Below are positions 7,260 through 14,514 of a DNA stretch of 18,356 bases, piece after piece. This stretch comes from Clostridia bacterium (GTDB taxonomy: Bacteria > Bacillota_A > Clostridia > Oscillospirales > Acutalibacteraceae). Within the stretch, counting starts at the first letter, position 1; each line of letters begins with the position of its first letter. A program made the translations under genes and the position numbers. The notes below the pieces were generated by a model. That model was not told the DNA's origin, ran no database searches, and saw only the letters and a program-made list of their open reading frames with translations. The stretch lies in the NCBI GenBank assembly GCA_024699005.1, contig JAILQN010000146.1:1-18356 (forward strand). Direction: 5' to 3'.

Positions 7260-8410
7260 CACTGTATCCTCCTTATTTTAATTTGTCTCTCAAGGAATGA
7301 AGACAGCGCCGTCGTTCCTGAACCGGGATCGAGTTCGTTTCTTGTCTTGTTAAGCTCTGTGACGGCATAGGCAAGAAAACCGTCCATAAAGTTCTCGTCG
7401 ATTTGTTCTGACTTTTCCGGAACCGGGATCTTAACGGAAGATCCGCCTTTTTTAAATGTAAAGGTTTTGCCGAATATCCCGCTGTCGATTCTTTTCCCCA
7501 CGAAATACACGGTTCTGCCCACTATTTTGAAGAAGACGGTGGATTGATAACGCTCGATCTCCGGATTGCTGATGCTGATCGTGGTTTTGTCCCTTCTGTT
7601 GGAAAGGTCGTTTAAAAATTCAATATGATCGCCGACGCCGAGAAGAGAGCGCACGTATCGGCTCTCTTCATTATTGTTGTTCAGATCGTGCTGATGTCCG
7701 TGGCCGTTTGAAACTACAGGCGCTATGCCCTGCTGTTTGAGTTTCGCTTTTTCATTGCCGATCCCGAGCTTATGCATGTATAAGAACAGGAGGGACCGTC
7801 TGTAGCCATGGAAATTGACGCCGGACTTCATGATGGAGTAGATCGTCTTGATATCCTTGAAGGGCTTGTCCGATTCAAAGGCGTAGCAGACCTTTGCCTG
7901 ATATTCTTTTTTAAGTGCGGCGGCAACCGTGTTTTCATCCGGATCGCCGCCTGCGCAGAAGGATCCGAAACCTTTGCTCTGCATCCTGCCGAAATTTGTG
8001 ACAAGGAAGAATCCGGAAATAAGACTGCCGATCGTTTCCATGAGCTCATTGTCAAAACAAATGACAGTCATGGCGACGTCGGAGAGGAACCGGACGGCTT
8101 TTACAGGCCTGGTGTTTTTACCCATATTGCCGAAATAGATCTCATAATCTGTGCGCGGACCGAGATCCAGTCTTTCAAAATCGGGAGAAGAAAATCTCAG
8201 CTTGTAGTTCAAAGCGTCTTTGTCTCCGAGGAACCAGTTCTTATGTTCCTGCCTCACCTTTTCGGCGCCGCCGAGTTTTTTCAGAATGAATCTGTCAAGT
8301 TTCGGTTTGACTTCGGTCGCACGGAGCGTGGCGCCGGTTTGTTCTGACTGAAAATGGATCAGCGGGGAATGCTGCTTCAGGTGAAACACTTTTTCGTAAT
8401 CAGTGTTCAA
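7259..8410 (-). CDS. cmr1: Cmr1-like RAMP subunit of the type III-B complex
   Basis: A 383-residue RAMP. The N terminus HLKQHSPLIHFQSEQ followed by ATLRATEVKPKLDRFI matches the Cmr1 pattern of a first beta strand with 'TP', then 'LR.T.IK..LR'. The glycine-rich loop GRMQSKGFGSF lies at about 141-151. Cmr1 and Cmr6 lie at the 3' end of the crRNA in type III-B complexes. The start is TTG at 8410 with AAAGGAG seven bases upstream; no better ATG exists nearby. It begins 36 nt after the CorA-like gene and overlaps cas10 by one base. The Cmr1 call relies on motif, first-in-cmr position and the absence of any other candidate. Confidence 0.72.
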   Translation of the reverse strand: MNTDYEKVFHLKQHSPLIHFQSEQTGATLRATEVKPKLDRFILKKLGGAEKVRQEHKNWFLGDKDALNYKLRFSSPDFERLDLGPRTDYEIYFGNMGKNTRPVKAVRFLSDVAMTVICFDNELMETIGSLISGFFLVTNFGRMQSKGFGSFCAGGDPDENTVAAALKKEYQAKVCYAFESDKPFKDIKTIYSIMKSGVNFHGYRRSLLFLYMHKLGIGNEKAKLKQQGIAPVVSNGHGHQHDLNNNNEESRYVRSLLGVGDHIEFLNDLSNRRDKTTISISNPEIERYQSTVFFKIVGRTVYFVGKRIDSGIFGKTFTFKKGGSSVKIPVPEKSEQIDENFMDGFLAYAVTELNKTRNELDPGSGTTALSSFLERQIKIRRIQ

Positions 8411-8446
8411 ATCGTAACTCCTTTCATATTATGACGGTTTATATTT

Positions 8447-9982
8447 TCATTTTCTTTTCCTTCTGTAAACAAATCGGACCGCAAGAATCACTAATGCACC
8501 GGCAAGGATACTGAATCCCAGCCATTTGAACCATGGCGTGTCAGTCGGGAGCAGTTTCTCCAGAAATATCTCCTCAAGCGAATACAGCGCGCCGAGGATG
8601 GCGAAAATATAGCCTATTTTATTGAACCCCAGATCGAGGCAGGTGTCGGCAGAATCGTTGAGTGCTTCCATCTGTTCCCTTACGTTTGTCAGGCATACGT
8701 CCGTAAAGAAGAATTCCCTGAACATTGCGTAAATCTCAATTCCCTGTTCCTGAGGTGTGATCTCATTGAAGCAAAGCTGGCTCTCAAAAACCGAGAACCG
8801 CTCGCGCAGGTCCATAAGCTCGGATATGACTTTGTGACGGCTGTCTTTCCGCATTTTTGCGGAGATGAACGCCGCTTCATTCTGAAACAGGATCAGGGAC
8901 GCCTTCTGCGCAAGACAAAGGCGGGCAATGCTTACATATTGCGTAAGGAAATAAGGAATAAGATATTCCGCTTTGCCGTTGAAAACCATAATGAGACTCT
9001 GCGCGGCGACGGAATAGATGGATTTAGAGTTGAACCACCGTTTGTAAAGATGTTTGTCGAGCAGATCGAACAGCATACCGTCCGACTGGCAGCTGCAGCT
9101 GCCGTCCGTGTCGAGAAAAACCAGCTCGTAAAGAGACCGGGCTTTCCCTATGTCTTTCTGATAGGATCCATCCGCCAAAAAATCGTCTGTCGCGTTTTCG
9201 TCGTTTATAAGGCAGCAGACGAACATCCTGTCGTCGACAGCGGGATGGATATATACTTCGTTTTTCCCGTCACAGGGTTGAGAGCGGAATTTATAATTGC
9301 TTTTGTAACCCAGTGTGTTTTTGATGAGACTGCTGAGGTAATTCAGATGCAGATCCTTTTTTCTTTGATCGTCGTCCTTTCTGTTAATGCTTTCGATAAA
9401 AGCTTTGAAATCGGTTTCGAAACGGCATTCGGGGGAGATCTCGATCCCGATCTTATCGGCGCAGAGAGAGTATCCGAGCTGTTCCGGTATGAAAGGCAGC
9501 GTTATGCGTCTGCCGTATTCGTTGATGCTTTTTACGTCGGCAAGGGATCTTTGGCTTGTATCACGGTTTTCGCATTCAAGAATAAAAAGCGCGATCCCGG
9601 TGTTATATACGGACAGTCTTATCGCATTGATCAGCAGATTATAAGTCCTTTCATTTTTGGTTATACGATACGTTGCTTTCTCATGAACCTTCTGCGGCAG
9701 AAAAACGTAATTCCGGACTATTGCTTTGTCGTTCCCGTTCAGGGCCTGACTGACCTGCGGGTAAAAATACTGGTATTCGGCGTAAAATGAGAGCGCGTCG
9801 TCAAAAGGGCGGAAGCCTGTGTCCGGATCCGGATCTGCCGCCTCCCAGGCGGGACTGCAGTCGAAAATATCGGTGATCTTTTCGAATTTCAGCGGATGAT
9901 CGGCAATATCCTTCCATGCAAGCGGCAGAATAAAAGTGTGATAGCTGTATACTTCAGGAATATCAGGATTTGAGTTAACCAT
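8447..9982 (-). CDS. CorA-like membrane protein, probable second-messenger effector of the Cmr system
   Basis: A 511-residue protein with a large soluble part and two C-terminal transmembrane helices (about 454-474 and 488-506), ending in the basic YRRKRK. A long helix before them (about 385-450) and the 2-TM end give the CorA magnesium-channel layout. The GMN selectivity motif is absent, and the N-terminal 350 residues match nothing I recognise. From established work on type III-B systems, CorA-like effectors are activated by SAM-AMP made by Cas10 and kill or stall the cell by membrane damage. It is first in the cmr operon. The ATG at 9982 is chosen over one 147 nt upstream because GGAGG lies 10 nt before it and the longer form would translate through a terminator hairpin. 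Confidence 0.7.
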   Translation of the reverse strand: MVNSNPDIPEVYSYHTFILPLAWKDIADHPLKFEKITDIFDCSPAWEAADPDPDTGFRPFDDALSFYAEYQYFYPQVSQALNGNDKAIVRNYVFLPQKVHEKATYRITKNERTYNLLINAIRLSVYNTGIALFILECENRDTSQRSLADVKSINEYGRRITLPFIPEQLGYSLCADKIGIEISPECRFETDFKAFIESINRKDDDQRKKDLHLNYLSSLIKNTLGYKSNYKFRSQPCDGKNEVYIHPAVDDRMFVCCLINDENATDDFLADGSYQKDIGKARSLYELVFLDTDGSCSCQSDGMLFDLLDKHLYKRWFNSKSIYSVAAQSLIMVFNGKAEYLIPYFLTQYVSIARLCLAQKASLILFQNEAAFISAKMRKDSRHKVISELMDLRERFSVFESQLCFNEITPQEQGIEIYAMFREFFFTDVCLTNVREQMEALNDSADTCLDLGFNKIGYIFAILGALYSLEEIFLEKLLPTDTPWFKWLGFSILAGALVILAVRFVYRRKRK

Positions 9983-10008
9983 ATGCAAATGGCCTCCGGA
10001 AAAGGTGA

Positions 10009-10036
10009 ACAATATGGATCGGGGGGCGGTTTTCAA
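10009..10036 (-). promoter_or_regulatory. Candidate promoter of the corA-cmr operon
   Basis: On the minus strand TTGAAA (10031-10036) and TATTGT (10009-10014) are separated by 16 nt, just downstream of the hairpin that follows the array. The transcript would start about 20 nt before the ATG and still include GGAGG (9993-9997). The -10 box is imperfect. Confidence 0.4.
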
Positions 10037-10053
10037 TTGCCGCAGGGGTTTAT

Positions 10054-10092
10054 AAAAAAGGCTCTGGATTTTTGTCCGGTGCCGTTTTTTTT
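10054..10092. terminator. Bidirectional terminator hairpin between main array and cmr operon
   Basis: GGCTCTGGA (10060-10068) pairs with TCCGGTGCC (10075-10083) with two mismatches and a 6-nt loop. Six A precede it and eight T follow after one G, so either strand shows a stem plus T-run. It would end or reduce crRNA transcription before the CorA-like gene. Confidence 0.6.
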
Positions 10093-10195
10093 GTATTAAA
10101 AAGAGACAGCGCGACGCGCCTGCCTGCACGCACTATTGTAACTGGAATGCATGGGTTATGCTTATTATATCGTTTCTGTTGTTTCTCCGAAAATT

Positions 10196-12125
10196 GTATC
10201 AATTCCCGTAATGGGTATGCAAGAAGGACGGTCAGTTCATCGACCTGCTCATCAGCGTGCTCGCGTATCAATTCCCGTAATGGGTATGCAAGCGTGGAGT
10301 AAAAATGGATAATTATAATCCGTCAACAGTATCAATTCCCGTAATGGGTATGCAAGCAGTCGTTCGCTCAGGCGTGCATCGGAGCTGACGGCGAGTGGAG
10401 CAGTATCAATTCCCGTAATGGGTATGCAAGATTTTACAGCTGTGTGCCACTTTTTGTTTTGACATAATAGTATCAATTCCCGTAATGGGTATTCAAGTAC
10501 GGAATTAAAGAGGGAGGGGACATAACTTTCCATTAAAAAGTATCAATTCCCGTAATGGGTATGCAAGTCTGGAGTCGATACGGCTTCAAGGAGGAGGACC
10601 GCTACAATGTATCAATTCCCGTAATGGGTATGCAAGGAGAAATACCGTATCGAACAGGAAGAATTGGAAGCATTGTATCAATTCCCGTAATGGGTATGCA
10701 AGTTGCGGAAGCGAAAATCAACAAATTGCTTGATGAAATGTATCAATTCCCGTAATGGGTATGCAAGATCCGCTACAATGGCGGGCTTCACTCAGACTAG
10801 TAGCCCCAGTATCAATTCCCGTAATGGGTATGCAAGACCGTGCAGCATATCGAGCGCATCCCCGTTGAATAAAAGTATCAATTCCCGTAAAGGGTATGCA
10901 AGACAGTTATGGAAATCTCGAAGGACATAGATGTCCCTGCTGAGGTGTATCAATTCCCGTAAAGGGTATGCAAGTGGTGTCCTACCAAAAGGATGGATAT
11001 GCCCGTCATAAAGTATCAATTCCCGTAAAGGGTATGCAAGGAGATCGAGTTAGTAGAGAGGAAAATAAAAAAAACAAGGTATCAATTCCCGTAAAGGGTA
11101 TGCAAGCTTCACTCAGACTAATCCATCCCAAAAACCAATTTTCTTAAGTATCAATTCCCGTAAAGGGTATGCAAGGGAACTTACCTCGGCTGACAAAGCC
11201 GATGAAACACTAGTATCAATTCCCGTAAAGGGTATGCAAGCAGAACGTTCCGGTCGCCGTTTGCGTGGCTGAACAGAAGGTATCAATTCCCGTAATGGGT
11301 ATGCAAGTTTTTTAACAGAAACGCTGTTAGGTATTTGCGCACTTATTGTATCAATTCCCGTAATGGGTATGCAAGCCTTTTACTCAAATGAGCAAGGGTA
11401 TGTACGGCAGGCGCAATGGTATCAATTCCCGTAATGGGTATGCAAGATTTAATAAAATATGAAAGGAGACTTCGAAATGAAGAATGTATCAATTCCCGTA
11501 ATGGGTATGCAAGTACCCAAAGGATGGGTGGTCCCTTCACACAAGTCCGGGTATCAATTCCCGTAATGGGTATGCAAGTTTTTTTTAACAGAAACACTAC
11601 TAGGTGTGTGCGCACTTATTTGTATCAATTCCCGTAATGGGTATGCAAGAAACAACAAACTGGTAGCAATCAGAGCGTACAACAAAAAGTATCAATTCCC
11701 GTAATGGGTATGCAAGAAAACGTGGAGATTAACATGTACGATTACAATGCTAGTACTGTATCAATTCCCGTAATGGGTATGCAAGTATTTCAAAAAATAT
11801 TGAGGGGAGGGAAAAGAATATGATCGTATCAATTCCCGTAATGGGTATGCAAGCAAATACTTATTCGTCAGAAGCTATCTCAGAAGCTATCATTGGTATC
11901 AATTCCCGTAATGGGTATGCAAGTAATAATTAGAAAGGAAGTTTAAGTTGTTATGGTATCCATAGTATCAATTCCCGTAATGGGTATGCAAGAATCTAAA
12001 AAGGAGGAATCTTGTATGAGAGCATTGTATCAATTCCCGTAATGGGTATGCAAGGTATATTTCCCGCACAATCACAACAACCGATTGCACTGTAATGGTA
12101 TCAATTCCCGTAATGGGTATGCAAG
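10196..12125 (-). CRISPR. Main CRISPR array, 29 repeats and 28 spacers, type III-B
   Basis: Twenty-nine 28-nt repeats (plus strand GTATCAATTCCCG, then TAATGGGTATGCAAG) are separated by 28 spacers of 34-46 nt, mostly 37-43. Repeat 5 (10470-10497) has one change near its end (ATTCAAG), and six consecutive repeats, 11-16 (10875-11240), carry T17A. The leader lies on the right and the crRNA strand is minus: the repeat then ends in ATTGATAC, resembling the ATTGAAAC handle cut by Cas6. New spacers are therefore added at the right end. Many spacers read on the plus strand as coding or translation-start sequence, so crRNAs are antisense to those mRNAs. Open frames crossing the array are repeat artefacts, not genes. 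Confidence 0.99.
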
Positions 12126-12300
12126 AACAACAAATTGTTGACTTTTATATTATATATGCAAGATATGGATCTGTCAAGACTGAATTTGACGGAATGGTAT
12201 TTTATTGGAGGAAAACAATTAGTCATAGTGTGTTCTGAAACGCACAAAAAACCATTATACGGGAAAAATGCTGTCGGAAAAATTGTGGTTGACTAAATAT
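12126..12300 (-). promoter_or_regulatory. Leader of the main CRISPR array
   Basis: AT-rich region between the newest repeat and rt-cas1, paralogous to the mini-array leader. It holds an exact inverted repeat CAACAA-A-TTGTTG (12128-12140) two bases from the repeat, the crRNA promoter, a conserved box TGGNGGNAAANAATTAGNCA (12206-12225) and a conserved ACTAAATAT end that coincides with the -35 region of rt-cas1. Divergent transcription of crRNA and adaptation genes starts from this segment. Confidence 0.85.
12149..12177 (-). promoter_or_regulatory. Consensus crRNA promoter of the main array
   Basis: On the minus strand TTGACA (12172-12177), a 17-nt spacer and TATAAT (12149-12154) match the sigma-A consensus at all 12 positions. 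Expected start is near 12142, so the CAACAA/TTGTTG hairpin would lie at the 5' end of the pre-crRNA. Confidence 0.9.
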
Positions 12301-12317
12301 ACGTCGTGTGGTAATAT
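12289..12317 (+). promoter_or_regulatory. Candidate promoter of rt-cas1-cas2-cas6
   Basis: TTGACT (12289-12294), a 17-nt spacer and TAATAT (12312-12317). The start would be near 12324, only about ten bases before the ATG, and no Shine-Dalgarno sequence is visible there. The -35 box is inside the conserved end of the CRISPR leader. Confidence 0.55.
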
Positions 12318-12334
12318 CCAACCGGTGATCGGTT

Positions 12335-14236
12335 ATGATAAAACTGGTTTTTACGCCGGAAGATCTTCTCCGGCACTGCAGGGAGCTGGGGGGCGGACGC
12401 GCGTTTTCCCCGGGGTTTGACAAAATGCCCCCCGAGGGAGCTCTTCAGTGGCTGAAATACAACGGAGAAAAGCTGTGCGCGCAGCTCAACGCCGGTAAAT
12501 ACAGGGTGATGCCCGCATGTGGTTTTTACGTCGCGAAGCGGGACGGACACTATCGCCGGCTGGCGCGGCTGACCGCGATAGACCGTGTGATCCAGGCCGA
12601 CGCTCTTGAAATGCTCTCCCCGTTCTGTGAGGAGAGATTTTCCCCGTTCAGCTTTGCGTACCGCAGGGGCAGGGGCACGGGAAGCGCGCTGCGTCAATAC
12701 TGTGAATACGCGTCGCAGTACCCGTTCGCCGCGAAGATCGACCCGGTCGCCTGCTTCGACAGCATCCGCCACGATGAGCTTGAAAAAGCCCTGACCGGTT
12801 TTTTCTCTCACGGTAAAACCGTTTCGCTGCTTATGTCCTTCGCAAAAATGCCGCTGATCCTCGACGGGGAACTGACGGAAAGGAACGGCGGGCTGCTTCA
12901 GGGCGCCCCGGCAAGCGGGATGCTGTGCAACGTGTATTTTCACGCACTCGATATGGCGCTGACTCAGAGGCAGATCCCGTTTCTTCGCTACGGTGACGAC
13001 GTTGTGGTCTTCGCTTCTTCGCCGGACGCTGCGAAGGAGGCGTCCGGGTTCGTCCGCTCGTATATGGAGCGCTCTCTCGGATTGAGGATCAACCTTTCAA
13101 AGAGCCGTGTGGACGCTTCGGAAAAGCTGAAATACCTCGGGCATGGCTTTATCCGTGACGGCAGCGGGATCATACAGATCGGTCCCGGCGAAAAAAGCGC
13201 TTCCGCGTATTATGAGTGGAACATATCAAAACCGCGCAACCACAGAAACAGCATGGATATCCTCTCCTCCGGAATACTTCGTCAGAAGGACTATTCTGCA
13301 ATATTTGAGAGCGATACGGAAAGATACGCTCTGCCCCTTGACGCCATTGAGCGCATCAATATTTTTTCTTCCGTGATATTTGACAGCGGCTTTCTGGAAA
13401 AAGCCATGAGGGCGGGAGTCTGCGTAAACGTTTTCGGCAAAAACTATGATTTTCTGGGCAGGTTCGTCCCGGCTGCACCGATCAGGAACCAGCAACTGAT
13501 ATTTGAACAGCTGATCGCATATAACGACCCGGCGGCGCGCCTTGAGCTCGCGAAACAGTTCGATCTTGCCTCGGTTCATAATCTGAGGCTCAATATCAGA
13601 TATTACAACAAACAGCGCGGCAATGAACGTTTTGAGCAAACTCTCGCGGAAATAAACAGTCTGTACCGTCGGATGAAGGACTGCTGCCGGTATTCCGAAC
13701 TGCTCCTGCTTGAAGCGCGGATCCGGGAGCTGTATTACGGCTGCTTTGATCTTTTTATAAGCAATCCGCTGTTCTCCTTCGGCGTAAGATCAAGACAGCC
13801 TCCGCTGAACGAAGTAAATTCGCTGTTGAGTTTCGGCAACGTGGTGTTGTATAATTATATCGCTACGGAGCTGTATAAGTCCTCTTTGGATATACGCGTC
13901 GGGTTCCTTCATGCGACCAACCGGCGAAAGGAATCCCTGAACCTCGATATAGCCGAGATATTCAGACCGCTGCTCGTGGACCGTGTGGTCTTTGCCATGA
14001 TAAACAGAAAAGAGATCGATCCCGGCTGCTTCGATACGGAGGAAAACGGAGGCGTATATATGAATGAGGAGGGGAAGCGTCTGTATCTGCGGGACTTTTA
14101 CGAAAAGCTCAACTCCACTCTTCAGATACGCGACCGGCAGCTAAGTTACGCCATGCTGATAGACGACGAGATACATAAGCTGACAAGGCGGTTCCGGAAC
14201 GGCGAAGAATACAAAGCGTACAGGCAGGTGAGATAG
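12335..14236 (+). CDS. cas1: Reverse transcriptase-Cas1 fusion protein
   Basis: The 633-residue protein joins a group II intron-like reverse transcriptase (about 1-285) to Cas1 (about 305-633). RT motifs: KIDPVACFDSI with D136 (motif A), LLQGAPASGMLCN (motif B, about 188-199), YGDD at 219-222 (motif C, usually YADD in relatives), INLSKSRV (motif D) and LKYLGHGF (motif E). Cas1 residues: E460 in LLLEARIRELYY, H526 in GFLHATNRRKESLNLD, and E541 in IAEIFRPLLVDR. Such fusions, with Cas2, acquire spacers from RNA as well as DNA. No Cas6 domain is fused in front, unlike many relatives; Cas6 is separate here. Translation starts with MIKLVFTP at the first ATG, close to the predicted transcript start and without an evident ribosome binding site. 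Confidence 0.97.
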   Translation: MIKLVFTPEDLLRHCRELGGGRAFSPGFDKMPPEGALQWLKYNGEKLCAQLNAGKYRVMPACGFYVAKRDGHYRRLARLTAIDRVIQADALEMLSPFCEERFSPFSFAYRRGRGTGSALRQYCEYASQYPFAAKIDPVACFDSIRHDELEKALTGFFSHGKTVSLLMSFAKMPLILDGELTERNGGLLQGAPASGMLCNVYFHALDMALTQRQIPFLRYGDDVVVFASSPDAAKEASGFVRSYMERSLGLRINLSKSRVDASEKLKYLGHGFIRDGSGIIQIGPGEKSASAYYEWNISKPRNHRNSMDILSSGILRQKDYSAIFESDTERYALPLDAIERINIFSSVIFDSGFLEKAMRAGVCVNVFGKNYDFLGRFVPAAPIRNQQLIFEQLIAYNDPAARLELAKQFDLASVHNLRLNIRYYNKQRGNERFEQTLAEINSLYRRMKDCCRYSELLLLEARIRELYYGCFDLFISNPLFSFGVRSRQPPLNEVNSLLSFGNVVLYNYIATELYKSSLDIRVGFLHATNRRKESLNLDIAEIFRPLLVDRVVFAMINRKEIDPGCFDTEENGGVYMNEEGKRLYLRDFYEKLNSTLQIRDRQLSYAMLIDDEIHKLTRRFRNGEEYKAYRQVR

Positions 14237-14500
14237 TTGTTCGTGATTCTGTGTTATGATATCGGCGTAAAAAGAAACGCGAAGGTAAAAAAGATCGCGA
14301 GGCGCTATCTCCGGCCTGTTCAGGAATCCGTGTGCGAGGGCTTCCTGACCGACGGAAAACTGAAAAGGCTTTGTCTGCAGCTGAAAAACGTGATCGACCC
14401 GGAAGAGGATTCCGTGGTGATTTACAAGCTTGCCGCCGCCCCCGGCTTTGAGAAAGCCGTGATAGGGCAGGCGCTGAAAAACGAGGATCTTATTCTCTGA
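14237..14500 (+). CDS. cas2: Cas2 (spacer acquisition)
   Basis: An 87-residue Cas2 with the first strand FVILCYDIG carrying the conserved Asp (residue 8) and a ferredoxin-like length. Cas2 forms the central dimer of the Cas1-Cas2 integrase. It starts at a TTG directly after the rt-cas1 stop (TAG TTG); a GTG two codons later is an alternative. The tight junction suggests coupled translation and a matched protein ratio. The product ends ALKNEDLIL without extra domains. Confidence 0.93.
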   Translation: MFVILCYDIGVKRNAKVKKIARRYLRPVQESVCEGFLTDGKLKRLCLQLKNVIDPEEDSVVIYKLAAAPGFEKAVIGQALKNEDLIL

Positions 14501-14514
14501 CAGGGTGATGTATT

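Noticed and set aside
8834..9790. Plus-strand open frame of 318 codons opposite the CorA-like gene
   Set aside because: Antisense shadow; no ribosome binding site, and the minus-strand frame has membrane helices, operon position and a good start.
10132..10163. Possible 30th, decayed repeat (ATGGGTTATGCTT) left of repeat 1, with about 32 nt between
   Set aside because: The 3' part resembles the repeat with one inserted base, but the rest does not align convincingly; left out of the repeat count.
10164..10169. TATAAT on the minus strand between array and CorA-like gene
   Set aside because: No acceptable -35 box at 16-18 nt (TTTCGG at 17), and a terminator hairpin lies downstream before the gene.
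10072..11637. Open frames on both strands across the main array, with repeated peptides such as INSRNGYA or AYPLRELI
   Set aside because: They are translations of the CRISPR repeats; period and sequence follow the repeat exactly.
12335..13200. Reading the RT as part of a diversity-generating retroelement with the four-helix-bundle gene as Avd
   Set aside because: The RT is fused in frame to Cas1 beside cas2 and an array; no template/variable repeat pair or target gene was seen, and the Avd-like gene lies beyond pyk.
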